From WRMS01 sp038562165 (lineage in GTDB: Bacteria; Bacillota; Peptococcia; DRI-13; UBA5745): 34,038 nt of DNA. A program made the position numbers and the translations under genes. Below the pieces are notes generated by a model that was not told the DNA's origin, did not search any database, and worked only from the letters and a program-made list of their open reading frames with translations. The DNA lies in the NCBI GenBank assembly GCA_038562165.1, contig JBCFAO010000044.1, forward strand, positions 1-34,038, given 5' to 3'. Positions 1 to 6,577 of this stretch are shown here, one piece after another (positions within the stretch are counted from its first letter, which is position 1; each line of letters opens with the position of its first letter).

Positions 1-39
1 CGAGAAGTCTATGGCCTTGATCTGCTGCAAGACAAATAA
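1..39 (+). CDS. possible 3' end of a truncated gene
   Basis: The first twelve codons of the window are open in frame 1 and end with TAA at 37-39 (C-terminus EVYGLDLLQDK). The composition is protein-like, but the fragment is too short to identify, and open frames of this length occur by chance. It would be a plus-strand gene cut by the window edge, converging on array 1. Confidence 0.2.
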   Translation, partial: REVYGLDLLQDK

Positions 40-48
40 GACTTTTCT

Positions 49-115
49 GGTGGCTCCGCCGGTCCGGAATGGTGGCTCACGCCACACCGGTCTGGCGGCT
101 CCGCCGCACCGTAAT
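49..115. repeat. three GC-rich tandem units of 22-23 bp
   Basis: Three similar units follow each other at 49-70, 71-93 and 94-115. Each begins GGTGGCTC or GGCGGCTC, and each contains a small self-complementary core (for example GGCGGCTCCGCC). They sit between the window-edge gene remnant and the old end of array 1. Apart from these units, nothing gene-like is seen from 40 to 158. Confidence 0.5.
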
Positions 116-158
116 ATTCAGACAGGCAAGGCCCGCTGCAAAGTCGCATTTTCAGGAT

Positions 159-735
159 ACTTCAATCCACACTCTCCGTAAGGAGAGTGACGATCGCCAT
201 GGGTTCGACAAACCGCAAACCACCGGACTTCAATCCACACTCTCCGTAAGGAGAGTGACGATTTCGAAGACCGTAATGTGACGATAAGTTCGGTACTTCA
301 ATCCACACTCTCCGTAAGGAGAGTGACCAGCAGCGCCGGGGCATTAAACCGCTTTGCCCCTTTACTTCAATCCACACTCTCCGTAAGGAGAGTGACGTTG
401 CTGGCGCCGCCGGCCCGAGGCTGGAAGATATACTTCAATCCACACTCTCCGTAAGGAGAGTGACTTGATCGTTTCTGTAAATCGGCCATGTGTGGCCGAC
501 TTCAATCCACACTCTCCGTAAGGAGAGTGACGTTCATATAGCTTCCAATCGACAAATCCTATCCCAACTTCAATCCACACTCTCCGTAAGGAGAGTGACT
601 GAAGCCCAGGGCTTAGAGATGGAGGAGGTTCAGACTTCAATCCACACTCTCCGTAAGGAGAGTGACAAGCACGATATGACCGGCCAGCCCGGCCTTATTT
701 TTACTTCAATCCACACTCTCCGTAAGGAGAGTGAC
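159..735 (-). CRISPR. CRISPR array 1, type I-C, 9 repeats and 8 spacers
   Basis: Nine identical 33-bp repeats lie at 159, 227, 295, 364, 432, 499, 567, 634 and 703 (start positions), separated by spacers of 34-36 bp. On the plus strand the repeat begins ACTTCAATCC and ends GAGAGTGAC, with an 8-bp stem CACTCTCC/GGAGAGTG closing a GTAA loop. Read on the minus strand it begins GTCACTC and ends GGATTGAAGT, the usual type I-C layout, so the array is transcribed right to left and the newest spacers lie at the right. It lies directly downstream of cas2 in the same direction. Unlike arrays 2 and 3, no decayed repeat is seen at the left end, so this may be the younger array. Confidence 0.98.
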
Positions 736-900
736 AGCTACATATCGGTATATTCCTCTTATCCATACCTATATATAGATTTTATTGTTATCTATTCTTC
801 AAAATCCCAGGCTTTTATCGCATAAATCATAGCTTTTCAATCCATTTTTAGTGCGAAGCGACCGGAGAATCAGCCACCACTTAGGGTTCGCACTATAAGC
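736..900 (-). promoter_or_regulatory. array 1 leader with nested 47-bp dyad
   Basis: The sequence abutting the last repeat begins AGCTACATAT, as at arrays 2 and 3, and remains alignable with those leaders for about 160 bp. A dyad at 849-895 has 9-bp arms TAGTGCGAA (849-857) and TTCGCACTA (887-895). On the minus strand an inner 5-nt stem TGGTG/CTCCG (4 of 5 pairs, including a wobble) encloses a 7-nt loop. The dyad begins 113 bp from the repeat. The leader is squeezed against the stop codon of cas2, so its outer end is unknown. The pre-crRNA promoter must lie in or beyond this region; I could not assign clear -35/-10 boxes. Confidence 0.85.
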
Positions 901-901
901 A

Positions 902-1192
902 TCATAATATCAATGGCTCTTCAATATTGTAAGCTGTGTTACGGCCTATTTGCTCAACCGTGCTTTTATAATTTTTACCCAGCCTGTAAAATCTCAGATT
1001 ATCTTTCTCATGATTTATAACTTTATCCAGCTCATGCTTAATCAGACGGAATTGACCCTCATCAACCTTACATTCAAATACAGAATTCTGCACACGTTGA
1101 CCGTAGTTTAGACAGATTTTCGCCACATCTCTAAGCCTTTTTCTTCCGTCTTTTGAGATGGTTTCTATATCATAAGTTATTAAAATAAACAT
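902..1192 (-). CDS. cas2: CRISPR-associated endoribonuclease-like integrase subunit Cas2
   Basis: The protein has 96 residues, normal for Cas2, and begins MFILITYDIET, the first beta strand with the conserved Asp at residue 8. It then shows the ferredoxin-like pattern with RLRDVAKICLNYG and VQNSVFECKVDEGQF. Cas2 forms the structural core of the Cas1-Cas2 spacer integration complex. I chose the ATG at 1192, not a longer frame start, because it gives the canonical N-terminus and has GGAAGTGA just upstream. It starts 4 bp after the cas1 stop codon, so the two are translationally linked. It is the last cas gene before the array 1 leader. Confidence 0.95.
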   Translation of the reverse strand: MFILITYDIETISKDGRKRLRDVAKICLNYGQRVQNSVFECKVDEGQFRLIKHELDKVINHEKDNLRFYRLGKNYKSTVEQIGRNTAYNIEEPLIL

Positions 1193-1196
1193 CGTA

Positions 1197-2228
1197 TCAC
1201 TTCCACATAAACGTCGGATAACCGTCCAAATCATCTCGTAAAAATCTTGCCAGCAACATAGCTTGAGCAAAAGGCACCAGGCCCCACTCAATTTTTTCAT
1301 TTAAAAAAGGATGGGTTATGGTTTCCTGCTTCCGCTCCTGCCAAAGTTTTATTAACTTTTTCTTGCTGTCTTCATGAATCAGGACCGCGCCATTATCCTG
1401 ATAAGAAAAATCGTCTTTTTTCATTTGATTGGTATTGATTAATGACAGAACAAACCGGTCAGCAATAGGGGCACGAAACTCTTCCATCAAGTCCAAGGCC
1501 AAAGACACTCTGCCTGGCCGGTCCGTATGCATAAATCCCGCATAGGCATCAAGACCGGAAGCTTCCAAGGCGCTAGCGGTTTCATTAGCTAATATAGAAT
1601 AGAAGTAGGAAAGCATAGCATTGACTGAATTTAGGGGAGGTCTTCTGCTCCTTGATTGAAACTTAAAGTCCTCTTTCTGATTCAGTATCATGTCATCAAA
1701 ACAGCCAAAATAAGCAGCCTGAGCCGAACCTTCTATTCCTCTTAACTCTGCAACATCATTTACTTGATACGCTTTTTTCATTAGTTCACTTAAATAAGCT
1801 GAAATATTCTTCAGCCGTTCGGAATCAATCCGCTCCGCATATTGCCTGATATAACGTTCCAAAGTCCATTTCTCGTTGTAAATCTTGGCGGCTATAATGT
1901 TTTTTGCAATAATCAGGCTTGCTTCGTTATTGTCTGCCGTTCTATACTGTTTTCTGCGCAGTAAAATATTGCCTTTTGATTCACCCTTCATCCGGGCAAT
2001 AAATCTTCCGTTGGCTGTGAGATAGCATATGCCGATATTATACTCCATACATTTTTGAATCAGCTTCGGACTCATTCCCAGATAGGAAAACAACACGATA
2101 TCTTCCAAATTGTGAAAGGGGTATCTGGCCAGCGTCCTATCTTCCCGGCTGATAACAATATTCTCACTAGAAACAGATAAATACACGTCCGGCATCGTTA
2201 CATAAAGAGTATTGCGCAATTGTCTCAT
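1197..2228 (-). CDS. cas1: CRISPR integrase Cas1 (type I-C)
   Basis: This 343-residue protein is full length for Cas1c. The metal-binding active site is visible: Glu166 in LRGIEGSAQAAYF, His234 in GFMHTDRPGR, and the acidic group D246/E249-E250 in SLALDLMEEFR. Cas1 dimers with Cas2 cut at the leader-repeat junction and insert new spacers. Its ATG overlaps the stop of cas4 by 4 bp, typical of translational coupling and of the Cas4-Cas1 partnership in type I-C. Nothing in the sequence suggests inactivation, so adaptation is expected to be possible at all three leaders. Confidence 0.97.
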   Translation of the reverse strand: MRQLRNTLYVTMPDVYLSVSSENIVISREDRTLARYPFHNLEDIVLFSYLGMSPKLIQKCMEYNIGICYLTANGRFIARMKGESKGNILLRRKQYRTADNNEASLIIAKNIIAAKIYNEKWTLERYIRQYAERIDSERLKNISAYLSELMKKAYQVNDVAELRGIEGSAQAAYFGCFDDMILNQKEDFKFQSRSRRPPLNSVNAMLSYFYSILANETASALEASGLDAYAGFMHTDRPGRVSLALDLMEEFRAPIADRFVLSLINTNQMKKDDFSYQDNGAVLIHEDSKKKLIKLWQERKQETITHPFLNEKIEWGLVPFAQAMLLARFLRDDLDGYPTFMWK

Positions 2229-2899
2229 TCCTTAATCCTCTTTTCCATGTATTTCGATACCCACCCGGCTTCAGAAAGCTCCGGTAAGCATAGATTTTTT
2301 AGTGAACAGGATTTACACTTAGCAGATTTCTTGACTCGGGGCGTATATTTTCTGTCATAATACTGATTCATCTCTTCAATCATCTTGACCAGCCGCTCCC
2401 TCATATCCGCCGTAAAGACAACGCTTTCTCTCCGCCTTGTTTCAAAATAAAAACAAGCGCCTTCTTCTATGTGAACACCCAGCATTTCCTCAAGGCACAT
2501 TGCCTCAGCCAAGAGCTGCATCTTATCACTTTCATCCTTCTTTGGCTTGCCCCGTTTATATTCTATCGGGTAAACATTATATTTCTCTTCATATTTACTG
2601 AAATAAAAACCATTGGGATCCGGTTTCAGCTCAACAACATCGCATTTTCCCTGTATTCTAAGTTTATGCGACACAATGGGCAGGGAGCGGAGAATTTTTT
2701 TATCATTCTTTGTCTCATAAGCGCCATCCTCTATCTTTTCGTGCTTGATTTGACCGTCCAATGTAAAAAAATTCTCCTCCCACAACCGCTCAATATGAAT
2801 TAACGCCCATTGCCTTCTGCAGAAAATGAAATGCTGTATTCCTGATATCAGTAAATACTCTTCCTCATTGCCTATTTTTACTGAATCAGAATTATTCAT
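2225..2899 (-). CDS. cas4: CRISPR-associated exonuclease Cas4
   Basis: The 224-residue protein has the four cysteines of the 4Fe-4S cluster (C27, and C195, C198, C204 in AKCKSCSLKNLC). It also has the RecB-like nuclease motifs: Asp87 in GKCDVVE, E113 and K115 in IEYKRGK, and Q128. Cas4 trims prespacers and helps choose the PAM end before Cas1-Cas2 integration. It starts 6 bp after the cas7 stop and overlaps cas1 by 4 bp. All key residues are intact. Confidence 0.96.
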   Translation of the reverse strand: MNNSDSVKIGNEEEYLLISGIQHFIFCRRQWALIHIERLWEENFFTLDGQIKHEKIEDGAYETKNDKKILRSLPIVSHKLRIQGKCDVVELKPDPNGFYFSKYEEKYNVYPIEYKRGKPKKDESDKMQLLAEAMCLEEMLGVHIEEGACFYFETRRRESVVFTADMRERLVKMIEEMNQYYDRKYTPRVKKSAKCKSCSLKNLCLPELSEAGWVSKYMEKRIKE

Positions 2900-2905
2900 T
2901 TTAGT

Positions 2906-3763
2906 TTAAATCCCTTCTATCTCTTCCAGCACTAAGCCATCTTTTTGGTATTTAGCCAGCCCCTCCTGATCAACGCTTATCTCATAATCTTCATAGGTGA
3001 TATTTTTTTGCTTATCCGGCGCCTTTACTTTGATAAGCTCATTGATTTTAGCTGATGAAGCAGTGCCCAATTTATTGGGATGAACAAACCAATAAATCTT
3101 CTTTACCTCCATACTGCCCTCAGGCCTGGCAGAGGACATGTCGTTGATAAATAAAGTTCGCAAGGCTTCCTTGATCTGCTGGGCATCTTCTTCTGTAAAG
3201 CCGGTTTTTTCGGCAAAATAACAATTAATGCTGCCGGTAAACTTGTACACACCAAAATCAATGTAATTCTTCAGTCCCATGGTATCTTTGGATCTTGTCT
3301 TGCCTTCCTCGGCTTTTACACCGTTTGTGCTTCTTGTAATCTGCATGCTTATTACTCCGACCTCACGGAGGCTCTTGGCAAGGCTTACCGATACGGGTCC
3401 CCTTACGCCCAAAGATCTCTTCTGATAGGTGAATACTTGCCCAAAGCTTCTTACGTCTATCCATTTCTCGCAAGCCCGCTTTGCAACGTCCTCGTCCTTA
3501 TCATTTTTTACGAAGGTTGCATCAAATCTTGCCTCCAATGATTTATAACCATCCTCACTTCTGTCCTGGGACTGCACAAATATCTCGTAACCGGCCTGCT
3601 GTAACCGGTTTCTAATCTTTCTCTTCAGGCAAACATCAGATACCTCGCCAAAGCCCTCATAATCGGTCCTCGGCATATTATCCATAAGAGGATCTCCGTT
3701 GGGGTTGCCGTTTTTAACGGTGAATATTACGGTGAAATCTATTTTTTTATTTAATGTAGTCAT
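2906..3763 (-). CDS. cas7: Cascade backbone protein Cas7c (Csd2)
   Basis: The 285-residue protein opens with the Csd2 signature IFTVKNGNPNGDP at about residues 13-25, followed by the DVCLKRKIRNRLQ helix. This is the Cas7 family of type I-C, the repeated subunit that coats the crRNA. A second family landmark is the region SRDFG-like VRSFGQVF at about residues 105-112, which precedes KRSLGVRGPVSVS. Its ATG shares one base with the cas8c stop (TAATG), so translation is coupled. High copy number is needed in the complex, but I see no separate promoter. Confidence 0.96.
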   Translation of the reverse strand: MTTLNKKIDFTVIFTVKNGNPNGDPLMDNMPRTDYEGFGEVSDVCLKRKIRNRLQQAGYEIFVQSQDRSEDGYKSLEARFDATFVKNDKDEDVAKRACEKWIDVRSFGQVFTYQKRSLGVRGPVSVSLAKSLREVGVISMQITRSTNGVKAEEGKTRSKDTMGLKNYIDFGVYKFTGSINCYFAEKTGFTEEDAQQIKEALRTLFINDMSSARPEGSMEVKKIYWFVHPNKLGTASSAKINELIKVKAPDKQKNITYEDYEISVDQEGLAKYQKDGLVLEEIEGI

Positions 3764-4248
3764 TACTTTTCCTCCTCAGCTTCATTTGCTATTGCTTCAT
3801 TTTCCGATTCTGTCATATCCTTATCCTTCGAATGCCCTTTTTTGCGTTGTTTAAAAAACTCATTTACCTGGTAGTAATAGCCGAAGTAAAAATCTTCATT
3901 AATTGCCTCATCTTTATATTTACCTGCTTCCTTTAATTCACCAATAGAGGCGATAATTTGTGCGATCAGATTATTTAAATACCCATACCGTGCATAATCT
4001 CGTTTCATTAACATCTGAAAATAAGGATTCAATCTCTGATGAACAACGGGTGCTGTCCGCTCCGGCATCCTGATCATCTGAGTAAAAAATCTGCTCATGA
4101 TAGTTACTCTGGAGAATTTTTTCCCCTTATCTTTTTCTTCTTCTCCGCCGGAATCAGGCTGAAAATCCCTGGCCCTCACCCCTTCTATCTCCACCCTTTC
4201 GTAAATGGCTGCCAGTCTGCCATAATAAAAACTGACACTTTCTTTCAA
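3763..4248 (-). CDS. cas11c: probable Cas11c small subunit from an internal start in cas8c
   Basis: Within cas8c, in the same frame, GGGGAGGTG (4255-4263) lies 6 nt before a TTG codon at 4248. This is a far better SD than most genes here have, and it has no role in translating cas8c itself. The product would be 161 residues beginning (M)KESVSFYYGRLAAIYERV, which matches the region where type I-C systems are reported to start Cas11c. It includes an unusually long charged C-terminal tail. Seen: the SD and frame. Known: internal translation of Cas11c in type I-C. Inferred: that this TTG is used; a GTG two codons earlier lies too close to the SD. Confidence 0.7.
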   Translation of the reverse strand: MKESVSFYYGRLAAIYERVEIEGVRARDFQPDSGGEEEKDKGKKFSRVTIMSRFFTQMIRMPERTAPVVHQRLNPYFQMLMKRDYARYGYLNNLIAQIIASIGELKEAGKYKDEAINEDFYFGYYYQVNEFFKQRKKGHSKDKDMTESENEAIANEAEEEK

Positions 4249-5814
4249 TTGCTCCACCTCCCCTATTTTTTCAGCATGAATAACATATTCATTATTTTTA
4301 TATTTCTTAAATAAAGCGCAACCAATGTACAGTGCGGTGTCCCATTGTTTTTTGTAGGATTGCCGTTTTGTCAGCCTGCTGAAGGCCAATTTTGCCATAT
4401 CCTTCGGCAGCTCCTTCCCTTCCAATAGGCAGGGGATGAGCCTTTCAATCTGGCTGCGTTTCAGCTTGTCCTTCTCACATTTCAGCTTCCCTTCTCCATC
4501 CTCGTAGCCATATAAAAAATCAACGATCTGATAACAGGAAGGTGATTTTAACGTTTTGAAATGCTTCCATTCAATGGAGTCATACCACTGGGAAAGTCTT
4601 TCATAGGCTTCAGAGCTGGGTAGTTTTTTAAAATGTTTGATGGAAACCCGTCCATTACTGATCTTTTCAATAAGCAACACATAAAAGTTTCCTGTAGGAT
4701 CAATGGCACCGCCATTGCCCATAAAGTAGTTCTTCAGGACTTTCGATGGCCCTCCCCCCAGCTCTGCCATAGTCGCTTCAGATATTTCCTCAAATTCATC
4801 TTCATCCTCAAATTCTTCATCTGGCATATTCCGGTTGGCTATGCTATCCTGTTGAAGATCAGAAAGGAATTTGATTCCACCCTTATCCAACTCATGGGCA
4901 AGCCAGTTTACTACATAAGCACCTTCTCCGATATAGCCTGCATGGCTGCTGTTATCCAAAAGATATTTCAGCATATTGTGAACCTTTTGTGAAGCCTCAT
5001 AGCCGATATGATAGATATCGCCGCCTTTTTTGAACCGGCCGTAATAGGTCTCATCATGGTTGCTGATACTGATCATTTTGGCATTGCCGATAATTCCCCG
5101 GTGCCGTTCCACACAGTATTCCAAATTTCCCGTAAGATCACAATAAACTAAATCCTTAGCGCTGTTTTTATCCCGTACATATTGGATATAGAAATAATGA
5201 ATAGCCTTGGAGTTGGTCAGGGTAATATCTCCTGCGCCCTGTTTCTCTAACTTAAAAGTTATAAACACCTTATTGAGGTCTAAGGATTTTATATTGGTTT
5301 TCCCATCCTCCTCAGTTGCCAACTCGAGAACGAATTTTTCATTTAGTTCATATTTTCTGCCCTTTGAATAGAACTTTAAAAAGTTTTCCAGAACATTGTT
5401 TTTCAGGATGTAATTCCCGATAATTCGAAAATCTTCGCAAGGATTAGTTGCTTCATAAGCTAATAACTCCTCAATTCCCTGCAGAAATCTTTTGTTTTTG
5501 GCCGGATCTATTTCTTGCGATAAATAAGAAAGCTCGTCACAGATAGCATGAGGGGCAATTTGAGCGCCGGATCTTGTAATGGAATCTTCCGTAACCGGAA
5601 AAACAACTCTCACATCCTTACTCAAGAATCCCCCCGCCACCGCCTGGCTGTTTTTGTCAACGGTAATCTCGAAAATATCCTCACCGTTGCTTTTCTTATT
5701 GGAATGATAAATGGGGAGAAGGCTCATGCCGTTGACACTGAGCTTCGGGTTATCCACCAGATTCTGAGCCAGAGCAAAATCATAGGTCTCAAGAAGAGCA
5801 GTCAGTAAGCTCAT
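3763..5814 (-). CDS. cas8c: Cascade large subunit Cas8c (Csd1)
   Basis: Cas8c recognises the PAM and holds the target in the type I-C Cascade. I place the start at the ATG at 5814 (MSLLTALLETYDFALAQ), which gives the usual Csd1 N-terminus and has a GGGGGTG SD upstream; an earlier in-frame ATG at 5838 would add eight unlikely residues. The product has 683 residues, somewhat long, because of a charged tail after about residue 650 rich in K, D and E. Internal landmarks include GAYVVNWLAHELDKGG-like helices, SRLTKRQSYKKQWDTALYIGC and FYYGRLAAIYERV. The gene overlaps cas5c by 26 bp and shares a base with cas7. It probably also encodes Cas11c from an internal start. Confidence 0.95.
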   Translation of the reverse strand: MSLLTALLETYDFALAQNLVDNPKLSVNGMSLLPIYHSNKKSNGEDIFEITVDKNSQAVAGGFLSKDVRVVFPVTEDSITRSGAQIAPHAICDELSYLSQEIDPAKNKRFLQGIEELLAYEATNPCEDFRIIGNYILKNNVLENFLKFYSKGRKYELNEKFVLELATEEDGKTNIKSLDLNKVFITFKLEKQGAGDITLTNSKAIHYFYIQYVRDKNSAKDLVYCDLTGNLEYCVERHRGIIGNAKMISISNHDETYYGRFKKGGDIYHIGYEASQKVHNMLKYLLDNSSHAGYIGEGAYVVNWLAHELDKGGIKFLSDLQQDSIANRNMPDEEFEDEDEFEEISEATMAELGGGPSKVLKNYFMGNGGAIDPTGNFYVLLIEKISNGRVSIKHFKKLPSSEAYERLSQWYDSIEWKHFKTLKSPSCYQIVDFLYGYEDGEGKLKCEKDKLKRSQIERLIPCLLEGKELPKDMAKLAFSRLTKRQSYKKQWDTALYIGCALFKKYKNNEYVIHAEKIGEVEQLKESVSFYYGRLAAIYERVEIEGVRARDFQPDSGGEEEKDKGKKFSRVTIMSRFFTQMIRMPERTAPVVHQRLNPYFQMLMKRDYARYGYLNNLIAQIIASIGELKEAGKYKDEAINEDFYFGYYYQVNEFFKQRKKGHSKDKDMTESENEAIANEAEEEK

Positions 5815-6565
5815 GAACCGGCACCCCCATCCTCTCATATTCCAGAATCTCTTGATCTACAGCGGAAAAATTACCTTGACCGAAAGCTTTTATACTATAG
5901 CCGCCCAATTCATGTCTGATCTCGCAATCCTTCGGTTCTTTAAAGCGAATGACACCATTTTCCATTACAATAGAGCAGAAATGGGACACAAGGATGTCTT
6001 TTTGCTCCTCATTGTAAGATTCGTCCGGATACCCAAAAGAATGAAACATAATACCCATAGATAGGGTTTTCCCATCATAGAAACTTTCCTTTGTTTCATA
6101 ATCCCGTTCTTTTATTCTGGCAATGTGACCGACACATTCCCGGGTGCCTAAAAAAACATCTCTTCGCCCGCCCCGCTCCATGCTTCTGAGGAGTATCTGT
6201 TCATGCTTCTTTTCATTGCGATCATGGGCCAGTTCCGGGCGGTTATCGTTCCAGCGGAAATGGAACTTCACTAAATATTCGACATCTTTCAGATAAGTAC
6301 AATAATTTAGGTCCTTACTGCCGTTTTTCATCATGGACAGTATGCCCTTGGTTTCCGTTCTTATCTCCTTTAGTACCTTAACCTCATCTACCACAAAATA
6401 AAGCGTAGGCTTCCAGTAACAAGCCTCGATCAATCCTTTTAGTGCTTGATAGGTGGGCACCTGATATGAGAATTTTTCGCCGCCGCCTTTTGTCATAGGA
6501 TCTGTAAATAAGGCATAATCCCCGGAAACGCTCATATAAAATGGATTGGATTTAAAATCACTCAT
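5789..6565 (-). CDS. cas5c: crRNA-processing endoribonuclease Cas5c (Cas5d)
   Basis: Type I-C lacks Cas6, and Cas5c cuts the repeat hairpin of the pre-crRNA and stays on the crRNA 5' handle. The 258-residue protein begins with a RAMP strand (FYMSVSGDYALFTDP), carries a glycine-rich GGGEKFSYQVPTYQALKGL, and has residues matching the known catalytic set: Tyr50 in ACYWKP and Lys120-His121 in NEKKHEQILL (compare Y46, K116, H117 in the Bacillus halodurans protein). The C-terminal part contains MGVPVHELTD. It must cut two different repeat hairpins, those of array 1 and of arrays 2/3. The gene starts 12 bp after cas3 and overlaps cas8c. Confidence 0.95.
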   Translation of the reverse strand: MSDFKSNPFYMSVSGDYALFTDPMTKGGGEKFSYQVPTYQALKGLIEACYWKPTLYFVVDEVKVLKEIRTETKGILSMMKNGSKDLNYCTYLKDVEYLVKFHFRWNDNRPELAHDRNEKKHEQILLRSMERGGRRDVFLGTRECVGHIARIKERDYETKESFYDGKTLSMGIMFHSFGYPDESYNEEQKDILVSHFCSIVMENGVIRFKEPKDCEIRHELGGYSIKAFGQGNFSAVDQEILEYERMGVPVHELTDCSS

Positions 6566-6577
6566 AGCTTCCTCCTT

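Noticed and set aside
834..844. TTTTCAATCCA in the array 1 leader as a possible relic repeat
   Set aside because: Only the repeat start matches, and the other two leaders lack it at this position.
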